This document shows, in pieces, positions 7,822 through 16,334 of a DNA stretch of 64,000 nucleotides. Every line of letters begins with the position of its first letter. The stretch's first letter is position 1. The DNA lies in NCBI RefSeq assembly GCF_000384035.1, contig NZ_KB913024.1, forward strand, positions 4,131,162 to 4,195,161, written 5' to 3'. This DNA comes from Actinopolyspora mortivallis DSM 44261 (GTDB taxonomy: Bacteria > Actinomycetota > Actinomycetes > Mycobacteriales > Pseudonocardiaceae). The notes beneath the pieces were generated by a model, which saw only the letters and a list, made by a program, of their open reading frames with translations, had not been told where the DNA came from and did no database searches. The position numbers and the translations under genes were made by a program.

Positions 7822-9897
7822 TCAGCGTCGGCCGATCTCGCCCACACGGTGGCCGAGATCGCGCCACACCGCCACCAGCGCGGGCCTGGGCTGGGAGTCC
7901 CCGCCGTCCGGCCAGTGCGAGCCGGGGTTCTCCGGGCCGGAGCCGTTCTCCCCCGGGTGCTGGACGCAGACGGTGACCAGCTCGTCGGTGACCACCGGCC
8001 CGCAGGTCTCGGCTCCCTTGGGGACGGTGAGGAACTGCTTGACGTGACCGCGCTCGGGCCCTTCCACGGGCACAGCGAACAGTCCGTCGTTGGAGCCGAG
8101 TTCGTTGCCGTCGGTGGCGATCCACAGGTTGCCGTGCCGGTCGAAGGCCACGTTGTCCGGGCAGGAGATGGGGCTGACCCGGTCCTTGTCGAAACCGCCG
8201 AAGTAGGTGTCGGCCCGCTGGGGGTCACCGCAGACCAGCAGCAGCCCCCAGGACATCTCCGTGGAGGTGGGGTCTCCGTCCCGTTCGGTGATTTCGAGCA
8301 CGTGGCCGTGGCGGTTGCCGACGCGGGGGTTGGCCTCGTCGACGGGGGCGTGTTCGGCGGCGCCCCGGTTGGAGTTGTTGGTCAGGGCGCAGTAGACCCG
8401 CCCGTTGACCGGGTTGGGTTCGACGTCCTCGGGGCGGTCCATCTTGGTGGCTCCGGCCCGGTCGGCCGCGAGCCTGGTGAACACGTAGACCTCCTCGGCG
8501 GTGAAACCGGGCACGTGCGAGGTGTCGCCGGTGGCCAGCGGCAGCCACTGCCCGGAACCGTCGAACTCGCCGTCGGAGGGCAGCCTGCCGCTGCCGTCGA
8601 TCTCGGAGGCGGGGCTGTCCCCGGTGAACCGGGCGACGTAGAGCGTGCCCTCGTCCAGCAGCGCCTGGTTGTGGCGCCGGGCGTGGGCGCTGCGTCCGGG
8701 TTTCATCCGGCCGCTGGAGACGAACTTGTAGACGTACTCGAACCGCTCGTCGTCGCCCATGTAGACCGCGATCCGGCCGTCCTCGGTGGTGCGGACGGTG
8801 GCGCCCTCGTGCTTGAACCGTCCGAGGGCGGTGTGCTTGACGGGGGTGGAGTGGGGGTCGTGCGGGTCGATCTCGACGATCCAGCCGAAGCGGTTCGTCT
8901 CGTTGGGTTCCCGGGAGGCGTCCCAACGGTCGTCGAACCGTTCCCACTTGCGGGTGCTGGCTCCGCTGTTGATCCCGTAGCGCTCCATCCGCCGCCGGGT
9001 GGTGGGGTCCTCGACCCTGTCGGCGTGGGCGAAGTACTGGTGGAAGTTCTCCTCGCCGGAGAGGATGGTCCCCCACGGTGTGACCCCGCCCGCGCAGTTG
9101 TTCAGTGTCCCCCGCACGCTCCCGCCGCGCGGGTCGGCCGAGGTGCGGAGCAGTTCGCTGCCTGCGGCCGGGCCGTGCACGGCGAACTCGGTGTCCAGTG
9201 TGATGCGTCTGCTGTAGTGGCTGGGCAGCACGTCCAGCCGACCGCGTGCCGGGTCCCGGCGCACGAGCAGGATCGACTGCCCGTGGGCGGCCCAGGCCGT
9301 GCGGACCTGTTCGGCCGTGGGGTTGTCCGGGTCGTAGTCGCGGAACATGTGGCTTTCGGTGGTGTACTCGTGGTTGACCACCAGCAGGTTGTGGACACCG
9401 GCGCCGTCCAGGGGGACCAGTCCGGCGAAGTCGTTGTTGTAGCCGAACTGGAGCTGTTGGGCGCGCGCGCTCTGGTTGTCGAAGTCGAACTCGGGCGCGC
9501 CGGGCAGCACCGGGTCGCCCCAGCGGATGACGACCTGCTGTTCGTAGCCCTCGGGGATGACGACGCTGTCCCGTGTGTTCGGGGCCACCGGGTCGAAGTC
9601 CGTGCCCGGCGCGGCGGGGTGGTGCCCGCCGGGGCCGGGGTGTGCGGCGGCGGTGGTCCCCGCGGCGGCCGTCACGCCGGTGGCCAGGGAGAGTACGGCT
9701 CCGGCGCGCAGGAGTCCGCGTCGGTTCAGCACGCGTCGGACGACGTCACCGAAGTAGGTGTTGGCGGAGGGGTTCGGTGCCTCGTGGGCGCAGGCGTTTC
9801 CGCAGCGGTACTCGCAGGTGACCGCGGAGCGGCTCGCCGTGTGGTGGGTCAGCAGCGGTAAGGAGACCACGTGCGCCTCGGCCGGGTTGGTGGACAT
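7822..9897 (-). CDS. phoX: PhoX-type secreted phosphatase (DUF839), Tat-exported
   Basis: The predicted product is a 691-aa secreted phosphatase. It has an unusually long N-region and then a Tat signal, VLNRRGLLRAGAVLSLATG (twin Arg at about 59-60). The mature part shows PhoX-family blocks such as VVNHEYTTE, NNCAGGVTPWGT (near residue 268), GRFKHEGAT, YKFVSSGR and CPDNVAFDRHGNLWIATDG. PhoX enzymes use calcium and iron to release phosphate from organic esters. The start at ATG 9897 is preferred over GTG 9912, because GGAAAGG sits 6 nt before it. I did not find a convincing PHO box in the 261-nt upstream gap, although the right edge of the window has one. Confidence 0.88.
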   Translation of the reverse strand: MSTNPAEAHVVSLPLLTHHTASRSAVTCEYRCGNACAHEAPNPSANTYFGDVVRRVLNRRGLLRAGAVLSLATGVTAAAGTTAAAHPGPGGHHPAAPGTDFDPVAPNTRDSVVIPEGYEQQVVIRWGDPVLPGAPEFDFDNQSARAQQLQFGYNNDFAGLVPLDGAGVHNLLVVNHEYTTESHMFRDYDPDNPTAEQVRTAWAAHGQSILLVRRDPARGRLDVLPSHYSRRITLDTEFAVHGPAAGSELLRTSADPRGGSVRGTLNNCAGGVTPWGTILSGEENFHQYFAHADRVEDPTTRRRMERYGINSGASTRKWERFDDRWDASREPNETNRFGWIVEIDPHDPHSTPVKHTALGRFKHEGATVRTTEDGRIAVYMGDDERFEYVYKFVSSGRMKPGRSAHARRHNQALLDEGTLYVARFTGDSPASEIDGSGRLPSDGEFDGSGQWLPLATGDTSHVPGFTAEEVYVFTRLAADRAGATKMDRPEDVEPNPVNGRVYCALTNNSNRGAAEHAPVDEANPRVGNRHGHVLEITERDGDPTSTEMSWGLLLVCGDPQRADTYFGGFDKDRVSPISCPDNVAFDRHGNLWIATDGNELGSNDGLFAVPVEGPERGHVKQFLTVPKGAETCGPVVTDELVTVCVQHPGENGSGPENPGSHWPDGGDSQPRPALVAVWRDLGHRVGEIGRR

Positions 9898-10158
9898 CTC
9901 CTGCCTTTCCACAGCATCGGTCGGGAACGTGGCCGAACACTATGTGAGTCAGGCGATGTCGTGGCTGCGAGCGCGTGAACGGCGGGCAAATTCGTCACGC
10001 GGGGTTCGGGGATGGCGGTTTCCGAGGTGTCGACCGTGATCCTTTCCAGGGACAACGGCGACAGATGTGTTCACCGAGTGTGGTCGCTGTGGAAGTTCGC
10101 CCCGGCGGAGCCGTGACCGACTCCGCCGTTCGGGCGGTTTCACGTCGGCGCGTGGGGG

Positions 10159-11385
10159 TCAGAACTCCTCGCCCACCACGGCGGCCTCGTCGGGAACCCG
10201 GTGGGGGTCCTCGCCCCGGGAACGCAGCCCGACGGCCAGCAGGGCCGCCGAGACCAGGCAGGCCACCGCGCCCACGGCGAAGGGGGCCTGCGGGGAGCCG
10301 AACCAGGTGGCGACGTGGCTGACCAGGGTGGCGGCCAGGGCCCCTCCGAGCCAGCGGCAGAAGTTGTAGCCCGCGCTGGCGACCGGACGCGGTACCGGGC
10401 TCACGCTCATGGCGCTTCCGGTGAACAGGGTGTTGAGCAGCCCCGAGGCCAGTCCGCTCACCACGATGGCCACGATGAGCACGGTCTTGTTGTCGATGGT
10501 CATGACAGCCAGCAGGGCTGCGTACAGGAGCACGGCCAGCACGGTTCCGCCGAGTTCACCCATCCGGTTGGCCAGCCGGGGAGCCAGGGTCACCCCGGCC
10601 ACGGCCACGCAGAGGCCCCAGCCGAAGAACACCAGCCCGACCGCGATGGCCCCGTACTCCAGCACGAAGGGGGACCAGGCCAGCACCGTGAAGAACGCGG
10701 CGGTGTACAGCGCGGATCCGATGGAGGTGCGCAGCAGTGCCCCGTGGCGCAGGGCGCGCAGTGGATCCAGCAGGGTGACCTTGTGGCGGTTGCCGGTGCC
10801 CTCGTCGGCGGGCAGGAAGCCCACGGCCAGCACGAGGGCGGCGGCCATCAGCACGGCGGTCCCGGCGAAGGGACCGCGCCAGGAGAGGTGGCCCAGCAGC
10901 GCCCCGAGCAGGGGACCGGTGGAGAGTCCGATGCCCAGCGCCGCCTCGTAGAGCAGGATCGCGGCCTGTTGTCCGCCGCTGGCGGCTCCGACGATCACCG
11001 ACAGGGCCGTGGCGATGAACAGCGCGTTGCCCAGGCCCCAGACGGCGCGCAGGGCCACGAGCTGGACCACGGAGTTCGCCAGGGCACAGGCCAGGGTGGC
11101 GAGCACGATCAGGGCCAGTCCGGTGACCACGGTGCGCTTGGCTCCGAAGCGGGCGCTGAAGGCGCCGGTGACCAGCATGGCCACCACCTGTACGCCGAGG
11201 TAGGAGGAGAACAGCAGCGTCACCTGTTCGGGCCCGGCGTCGAGGGACTCGGCGATGGACCGCAGTATGGGGTCGACCAGTCCGATGCCCATGAAGGCGA
11301 TCACGGCGGCGAACGCGGTGATCCACACGGCTTTGGGCTGCCCCCTGAACACGTCGAGCAACCGCACGTCCGACGACGCGCTCAT
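10159..11385 (-). CDS. MFS transporter (drug/proton antiporter type)
   Basis: The product is a 408-aa protein with about 12 transmembrane helices. The cytoplasmic loop after helix 2 has the MFS pattern (FSARFGAKRTVV), and helix 4 begins with LRAVWGLGNAL. It is predicted to export a small molecule by proton antiport, with unknown substrate. The divergent neighbour is a HAD hydrolase. A 15-bp dyad lies in its promoter region (11418-11432), suggesting control by a repressor encoded elsewhere. Confidence 0.88.
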   Translation of the reverse strand: MSASSDVRLLDVFRGQPKAVWITAFAAVIAFMGIGLVDPILRSIAESLDAGPEQVTLLFSSYLGVQVVAMLVTGAFSARFGAKRTVVTGLALIVLATLACALANSVVQLVALRAVWGLGNALFIATALSVIVGAASGGQQAAILLYEAALGIGLSTGPLLGALLGHLSWRGPFAGTAVLMAAALVLAVGFLPADEGTGNRHKVTLLDPLRALRHGALLRTSIGSALYTAAFFTVLAWSPFVLEYGAIAVGLVFFGWGLCVAVAGVTLAPRLANRMGELGGTVLAVLLYAALLAVMTIDNKTVLIVAIVVSGLASGLLNTLFTGSAMSVSPVPRPVASAGYNFCRWLGGALAATLVSHVATWFGSPQAPFAVGAVACLVSAALLAVGLRSRGEDPHRVPDEAAVVGEEF

Positions 11386-11417
11386 CGGCTCCGCTCCTCG
11401 GCTCGGCGAAACATTTC

Positions 11418-11432
11418 GTTTGCAATGCTAAC
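11418..11432. promoter_or_regulatory. Imperfect inverted repeat, candidate operator for the MFS gene
   Basis: GTTTGCA-A-TGCTAAC is a 7-1-7 dyad with one mismatch, about 33 nt upstream of the MFS start. On the MFS strand it falls where a promoter core would be. No regulator gene is adjacent. Confidence 0.35.
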
Positions 11433-11513
11433 TTTTTTGTGGGGGTGGAGCCAGCCGGTTTGAGCCAGCTCACCCCCCGGGCACTCGGCTGGCCCGCCCC
11501 GGCTGACGCGCAC

Positions 11514-11519
11514 TAGCAT
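11514..11519 (+). promoter_or_regulatory. -10 box TAGCAT, leaderless start of the HAD gene
   Basis: TAGCAT ends 7 nt before GTG 11527, the spacing that places the transcript start on the start codon. Confidence 0.6.
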
Positions 11520-11526
11520 CGGCTCC

Positions 11527-12192
11527 GTGAGCGGCGCTGAGATCCCCCGAGCCGTACTGTTCGACCTGGACGGAGTGCTCGCGGACTCCGAACACCTCTG
11601 GGACCGCGTTCGGCGGGAGGTCACCGCCGAGTTCGGCGGACGGTGGGCCGAGGGGGCCACCGAGGCGATGATGGGGATGAGCACCCCCGAGTGGTCGAAC
11701 TACCTGGTCACCGAACTCGGGGTGCGGCTGCCGGCGCAGCGGGCGGCCGAGACGGTCGTCGAACGGATGGCCGAGTACTACCGGACGGACCCTCCGGTGC
11801 TGCCGGGAGCGGTGGAGACCGTCCGGTGGGTCGGGCGCCGGTTCCCCACGGCGATCGCCAGTTCGGCGCCACCCCGCATCATCCGGGCCTTCCTGGAGGT
11901 CACCGGGCTGGACGAGGTGGTGGGCCACACCGTCTCCAGCGAGGAGGTCGGCGCGGGCAAACCCGCCCCCGACGTGTACCTGAGGGCCGCCGAGGGGCTG
12001 GGTGTGCCCGCCGAAAGCTGCCTGGCCGTGGAGGACTCGGGCAACGGTCTGCGCGCCGCCGCTGCCGCCGGGACGACCGTGGTCGCCGTGCCGAACCCCC
12101 ACTTCCCACCCGCGCCGGAGGCGCTGGCCCTGGCGAGTCACCGGCTGGAGGCCATCACGCGACTGCCCGAGCTGCTCGACGGATCGGGCTGA
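11527..12192 (+). CDS. HAD-superfamily hydrolase (beta-phosphoglucomutase/phosphatase-like)
   Basis: This is a 221-aa HAD protein with a cap domain. Motif I is LFDLDGVLADSE (nucleophile Asp13, acid Asp15), motif II lies around ASSAPP, motif III Lys is in GAGKPAPDVY, and motif IV is VEDSGNG. The arrangement matches variant-3 HADs that dephosphorylate or isomerise sugar phosphates. Glycerol-3-phosphate, 2-deoxyglucose-6-phosphate and beta-phosphoglucose are typical substrates, but the actual one cannot be read from the sequence. The transcript is probably leaderless. Confidence 0.9.
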   Translation: MSGAEIPRAVLFDLDGVLADSEHLWDRVRREVTAEFGGRWAEGATEAMMGMSTPEWSNYLVTELGVRLPAQRAAETVVERMAEYYRTDPPVLPGAVETVRWVGRRFPTAIASSAPPRIIRAFLEVTGLDEVVGHTVSSEEVGAGKPAPDVYLRAAEGLGVPAESCLAVEDSGNGLRAAAAAGTTVVAVPNPHFPPAPEALALASHRLEAITRLPELLDGSG

Positions 12193-12213
12193 GCCACCGG
12201 AACCCGGTCCGCG

Positions 12214-12286
12214 GGGGTGAGGCCGGGTGGTCCGTCCTGTTCCCGTGACGGAGACCGACCACCCCGTCGGAGGGAGACCTCACCCC
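12214..12286 (+). promoter_or_regulatory. Long nested stem-loop directly upstream of the GNAT gene
   Basis: Three nested helices are visible: GGGGTGAGG (12214-12222) with CCTCACCCC (12278-12286), GGGTGG (12225-12230) with CCACCC (12259-12264), and TCCGTC (12231-12236) with GACGGA (12247-12252). A GGAGGGAG that could be the ribosome-binding site lies unpaired between the outer and middle helices. It could be a terminator for the HAD gene or a cis-acting leader. No riboswitch family is recognised. Confidence 0.4.
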
Positions 12287-12287
12287 G

Positions 12288-12794
12288 GTGTCGCATCCTG
12301 GGGTGGTGCGTGTCAGGGAAGCGGTGGCCGACGACTGGCCGACGATCTGGACGTTCCTGCGGGACATCGTCTCCGCCGGTGAGACCTTCTGCTGGTCCCG
12401 GGACGTCACGGAGGCGGCCGCCCGCGCGGCCTGGATGCACCAACCGCCGGGGCGGACCCTCGTGGCCGTCGACGAGAACGGGCTGGTGCTGGGCACGGCC
12501 GAGATCCACCCGAACCAGGGCGGACCGGGAGCGCACGTGGCCAACGCCGGATTCATGGTCGACCCGCGGCACGCGGGCCGGGGAGTGGGGCGGCTGCTCG
12601 GCGAGCGCGTGCTGGAGTGGGCGCGGGCGGACGGCTACCGCGCCATGCAGTTCAACGCGGTGGTGGAGACCAACACCGGCGCGGTCGCGCTGTGGCGCTC
12701 GCTCGGCTTCGAGATCCTGACGACCGTTCCCGAGGCCTTCGAACACCCGAAGGAAGGGCTGGTCGGGCTGCACGTCATGCACCGCCGACTCTGA
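12288..12794 (+). CDS. GNAT-family N-acetyltransferase
   Basis: This 168-aa single-domain GNAT enzyme transfers an acyl group from acyl-CoA to an unknown amine. The acyl-CoA pyrophosphate loop is ARHAGRGVGRLLG-like (seen as HAGRGVGRLLG near residue 95). It is followed by the NTGAVALWRSLGFE segment typical of the family's final strand and helix. The first codon is GTG at 12288, immediately after a strong hairpin. GTG 12303 is an alternative start that would free the ribosome-binding region. Confidence 0.88.
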   Translation: MSHPGVVRVREAVADDWPTIWTFLRDIVSAGETFCWSRDVTEAAARAAWMHQPPGRTLVAVDENGLVLGTAEIHPNQGGPGAHVANAGFMVDPRHAGRGVGRLLGERVLEWARADGYRAMQFNAVVETNTGAVALWRSLGFEILTTVPEAFEHPKEGLVGLHVMHRRL

Positions 12795-12809
12795 GTACCG
12801 GGAACTCCG

Positions 12810-12840
12810 GCGGGAGCCGCGAGGCGCCCCCGGCTCCCGC
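12810..12840. terminator. Convergent-gene hairpin
   Basis: GCGGGAGCCG (12810-12819) pairs perfectly with CGGCTCCCGC (12831-12840), with an 11-nt loop. It separates the ends of the GNAT gene and dnaB. There is no U-tract. Confidence 0.55.
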
Positions 12841-12876
12841 GACCGCGCCGTCGGAGGCCAGGACCCCGCTCGCGGC

Positions 12877-15171
12877 TCACTCCTGGGCCATGTCCACGAA
12901 CCGGCTGTAGTGCAGCTGGTGGGCCACGGTGACCGTCTCGGTGGGACCCGCGCGGTGCTTGGCCAGGATCAGGTCGGCCTCGCCCATGCGGGGATCGTCC
13001 CGTTCGAAGGCGTCCGGGCGGTGGATCAGCAGCACCACGTCGGCGTCCTGCTCCAGGCTGCCCGACTCACGCAGGTCCGACAGCTGCGGCTTCCGGTCGT
13101 TGCGCTGCTCGGGACCCCGGTTGAGCTGGGAGATCGCCACCACGGGGATTTCGAGTTCCTTGGCCAGCAGCTTGAGACTCCTGGAGAACTCGGAGACCTC
13201 CTGCTGCCGCGACTCGACCCGCTTGCCCGAGGTCATCAGCTGCATGTAGTCGACGACCACCAGACCGATGTCGTTGCGCTGCTTGAGACGACGCGCCTTG
13301 GCGCGGATCTCCATCATGGTCAGGTTCGGCGAGTCGTCGATGAACAGCGGCGCCTCGTTGATCTCGCTCATGCGACGCGCCAGCCGGGTCCAGTCCTCGT
13401 CGGTCATCCGACCACCGCGCATGTCACCGAGCCTGATCCGTGCCTCGGCCGAGAGCATCCGCATCACGATCTCGGTGCGTCCCATCTCCAGGGAGAAGAT
13501 GACGCTGCCCGTGCCGTGTTTGATGGAGGCCGCGCGGGCGAAGTCCAGCCCGAGGGTGGAGTTGTGGGTGGGCAACAGCGAGCGGGTGGCCAGGTAGGTG
13601 TGGTCGGAGGAGTCGACCTCCACGCAGCGCACCGGAACGCTGTCGGTGGCGCGCACGGCGACGACACGTCGGTTCCTCGGCCCGTCGGCGCGGAGGCGTT
13701 TGTGCTCCTCGACCAGCTCGGAGACCCGGAACACCTGGTCCTGGCCGCTGTCGAAGACGAGCGGGGTGGTGGGGGACTGCGCGGTCCCGCCCACCGTGGC
13801 GGTGCACGGGTGTCCCAGGGTGAGCACCAGCTCACGCACCCGCACCGACAGACTGTCCCGCAGGGACAGTGCCACCCGGCCGTCCTCGGTCACGTTCCCG
13901 GCGGCGTCGGCGAGCCCGGCCAGCAGGGCCCGACGCTGCTGTTCACTGCCGCGCAGGTACTCGACCGGAACCTCGCGGCGGTGCCAGGCTCCCAGCTCGA
14001 CGAGTTTCTCGACGGTGGTCTCGTCCGGGCGGGTCGCTCCGTCCTCGCCTTCGACGACGTGTTGGCCGAGCTCGGCCAACACCTCCGCCGGGACTCCCCG
14101 GATCTCGCCGCTGTCCGGGTCCCCGGCGGCCAGCCACACACCGAGCGTGTACGGGGACAGCGGCAGCTCGCGGGCTTCCAGCCGCAGCGCGCCGTGCTCC
14201 GGCAGTTCCGCGTGTTGCCGGTCGTACAGCTCGGCCGTGGTGCACACGGTGCCGTCCCGCAGCGTCCACTGGTGCTGGGCGTCGGCCACGACCAGAGTGC
14301 CGTCGGAGAACTCGACCTGGTAGCAGGTGCGCCGGTGCATGACCTCCGTGGCGGCGAGGACCCGCGTCGGGGTGCCGTCGGCGCCCAGCAGCCGGTCCCC
14401 GACGGAGACGCGCCCCATCGTGGTCCAACCGTCCGGAGTGGGCAGTGGGGTGTCCAGCGCGAGCGCCTTGCCGACACCGGGCCGGGCCGCCACGATCACC
14501 ATCTGCCCCGGGTGCAACCCGTTGGTGACGTTGTCCAGGTCGACGAAGCCGGTCGGCAGCCCCTGGGACTCCCCGCCCCGCGAGGCGATGGCGTCGATCT
14601 CGTCCATCGTGGGCTGGAGCAGGTCCTCCAGCGCCGCGTAGTCCTCGGAGGTGCGCCGTTCGGTCACGTCGTAGACGGCGGCCTGGGCCCGGTCGACGAC
14701 CTCCTCGATCGCGGCGCCGTCCGCGCCGTTGTAGCCGTACTGCACGATCCGGGTGCCCGCCTCGACGAGCCTGCGCAGCACCGCCTTCTCGGAGACGATC
14801 TCGGCGTAGTAGTTGGCGTTGGCGGCGGTGGGGACCGTTTCGATGAGCGTGTGTATGTAGGCGCCGCCGCCGACCCGGTTCAGCTCGCCGCGTCGTTCCA
14901 GCTCGGCGGAGACCATGATGGGGTCGGCGGGTTCGCCCCGCCCGTAGAGGTCGATGATGCAGTCGTAGATCGTGTGGTGCGCGGGACGGTAGAAGTCCTG
15001 GGGACGCAGGATCTCGACGACGTTGGCGATGGCGTCCTTGCTCAGCAGCATTCCCCCGAGCACGGACTGTTCGGCGGCCACGTCCTGCGGGGGCTGGTGG
15101 TCGAGGAAGCCGTCCGCGTGGCCCTTGCCGTTGGAGGACGGTCCCGTCGCGCGTTCGTCGGGCAGCGACAC
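12877..15171 (-). CDS. dnaB: Replicative DNA helicase DnaB, interrupted in frame by an intein
   Basis: The precursor has 764 aa. After removal of a 302-aa intein the helicase is 462 aa, the normal length. The N-terminal domain (about 25-170) binds primase and precedes the RecA-like motor. Walker A is split: residues 230-235 read RPGVGK and the next extein residues, STLGLDFARA, follow the intein at residue 538. Later helicase motifs are present: VIFSLEM, LVVVDYMQLM (Walker B), VVAISQLNRG and LRESGSLEQDADVV. The intein insertion at the P-loop Lys/Ser junction means the enzyme cannot work unless splicing occurs. It is the last gene of the rpsF-ssb-rpsR-rplI-dnaB neighbourhood, but is separated from rplI by 510 nt with its own regulatory features. 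Confidence 0.97.
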   Translation of the reverse strand: MSLPDERATGPSSNGKGHADGFLDHQPPQDVAAEQSVLGGMLLSKDAIANVVEILRPQDFYRPAHHTIYDCIIDLYGRGEPADPIMVSAELERRGELNRVGGGAYIHTLIETVPTAANANYYAEIVSEKAVLRRLVEAGTRIVQYGYNGADGAAIEEVVDRAQAAVYDVTERRTSEDYAALEDLLQPTMDEIDAIASRGGESQGLPTGFVDLDNVTNGLHPGQMVIVAARPGVGKALALDTPLPTPDGWTTMGRVSVGDRLLGADGTPTRVLAATEVMHRRTCYQVEFSDGTLVVADAQHQWTLRDGTVCTTAELYDRQHAELPEHGALRLEARELPLSPYTLGVWLAAGDPDSGEIRGVPAEVLAELGQHVVEGEDGATRPDETTVEKLVELGAWHRREVPVEYLRGSEQQRRALLAGLADAAGNVTEDGRVALSLRDSLSVRVRELVLTLGHPCTATVGGTAQSPTTPLVFDSGQDQVFRVSELVEEHKRLRADGPRNRRVVAVRATDSVPVRCVEVDSSDHTYLATRSLLPTHNSTLGLDFARAASIKHGTGSVIFSLEMGRTEIVMRMLSAEARIRLGDMRGGRMTDEDWTRLARRMSEINEAPLFIDDSPNLTMMEIRAKARRLKQRNDIGLVVVDYMQLMTSGKRVESRQQEVSEFSRSLKLLAKELEIPVVAISQLNRGPEQRNDRKPQLSDLRESGSLEQDADVVLLIHRPDAFERDDPRMGEADLILAKHRAGPTETVTVAHQLHYSRFVDMAQE
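13561..14466 (-). other. Class 3-type DnaB intein with a decayed LAGLIDADG endonuclease
   Basis: This is residues 236-537 of the DnaB precursor. The first intein residue is Ala, not Cys or Ser, and the segment begins ALALDTPLPTPDGW. The class 3 triad is complete: Trp67 in AQHQWTL (block B), Cys281 in VRCVEVD (block F) and Thr300 in LLPTHN (block G). The terminal Asn302 precedes Ser+1. Block C reads LGVWLAAG and block E reads LLAGLADAAG. In both, the Asp expected just before the final Gly is Ala (intein residues 114 and 189). Splicing competence is inferred from the intact triad, and loss of homing activity from the two missing catalytic Asp residues. Confidence 0.9.
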
Positions 15172-15391
15172 GGGCTACTGCCACCTCCTGGGCGCAGAGT
15201 TGCGAGCTGTGGTCGGGTCATACTCGCCACCCGCGCCCGCCGAGGCAACGACCGACATCGGACTCGTTCGGGCAATCCGGGCCGGCGAGGTCACCGGATT
15301 CGGCTGTCCGGGTGAGGTACGGGCCCGCCGACCCGTTCTCACGGCTCGTGCGGGACCGCCTCGGCAGTGGGAGGACACTCCGCACCCCGTC

Positions 15392-15533
15392 TGTGGACAA
15401 CTTCCGTCCCCTGTGGAAGCCGTCGGCCCGCCCGTGGACGCGCGCTGTGGACAAACTGGGGACAATCCCCCTGCCACGAGGCATATCCGCAGGTAGCACC
15501 TGTGGACAGCTTGTGGACAGCTTCTGGGGACAA
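15392..15533 (+). promoter_or_regulatory. Cluster of six DnaA-box-like 9-mers upstream of dnaB
   Basis: The 510-nt gap 15172-15681 between rplI and dnaB has no gene. It holds six co-oriented 9-mers close to the actinobacterial DnaA box TTGTCCACA (reverse complement TGTGGACAA). TGTGGACAA is at 15392-15400 and 15446-15454, TGGGGACAA at 15457-15465 and 15525-15533, and TGTGGACAG at 15501-15509 and 15512-15520. All read on the plus strand and lie 220-360 nt upstream of the dnaB start. Confidence 0.6.
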
Positions 15534-15681
15534 CTGTGCCCACCGGACGCCCGATCCGTGGACCGGGCGACGAAACCGCGGAACCGTCCCGCCGCACCGG
15601 AGAGGAGACCGGCGGAGGACGGCGTCGGAACGGGCCCCGCACGGCTCACGGAAAACCGCGCGGAACCCGTCTCCCGGCGAG

Positions 15682-16134
15682 TCAGCCCGCGGGCGTGACC
15701 TCGACGTGCATCGAGGCGTAGACGTCCGGGTGCAGCCGCACCCCGACGGCCATCTTGCCGAGCGACTTGGTGTTGCCCTTCAGCTCGATCAGCCGCTTGT
15801 CCAGGTTCGGTCCGCCGGCCTCGCGGACGGCCGAAGCCACATCGGACTCGGTGATGGAGCCGAACAGCTTGCCCTTCTTGGAAACCTTCTTGGACAGCTG
15901 GACCATGCCCAGGTTCTGCAGCTGCTCCTGAAGTTCCCTGGCGTGTTCCAGGTCGCGGACGCGCCGGTTCTCCCGGGCGCGCCGAATCGTCTCGACCTGC
16001 TTCTGCGCACCCTTGGTGGCGACGATGGCGAAGCCCTTGGGCAGCAGGTAGTTCCGGGCGTAGCCGTCACGTACCTCGACGATGTCACCCGAGGCGCCGA
16101 GACCGCTCACGTCCGAGGTCAGGATGATCTTCAC
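15682..16134 (-). CDS. rplI: 50S ribosomal protein bL9
   Basis: The product is 150 aa. The N-terminal rRNA-binding domain has the signature MKIILTSDVSGLG, then GYARNYLLPKGFA. A long linker helix rich in Arg, Glu and Gln follows, with a C-terminal domain containing KLFGSIT and the IELKGNTKSLG strand. Start and length match the family exactly. It is in the minus-strand cluster after rpsR, with a 200-nt gap that shows nothing beyond a ribosome-binding site. Confidence 0.98.
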   Translation of the reverse strand: MKIILTSDVSGLGASGDIVEVRDGYARNYLLPKGFAIVATKGAQKQVETIRRARENRRVRDLEHARELQEQLQNLGMVQLSKKVSKKGKLFGSITESDVASAVREAGGPNLDKRLIELKGNTKSLGKMAVGVRLHPDVYASMHVEVTPAG

Positions 16135-16334
16135 GGCGTGTCTCCTTTCAAAGCCGAACCGAGGTCAACCCCCGGCCCCGTGGTCGACCGAAACGGCCTG
16201 GCCGCGCGGACGGCCGACACCGGCCCGCGCGGCGGTCACGCGGTGGCGGGCCGGGCGGGTCCGGGTCGGACACCGGAACCCGGCGCTGTGTCGTCGCGCG
16301 GGAGGACGGGGCCGCGGTCGAAGGCTCGGTCGGT

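Noticed and set aside
12214..12286. Known riboswitch class upstream of the GNAT gene
   Set aside because: The paired regions do not match any aptamer consensus I know; it is reported only as a structured element.
15392..15533. Cluster of DnaA boxes as oriC
   Set aside because: dnaA, dnaN and an AT-rich unwinding element are absent, and boxes are only six, so a regulatory or titration site is more likely.
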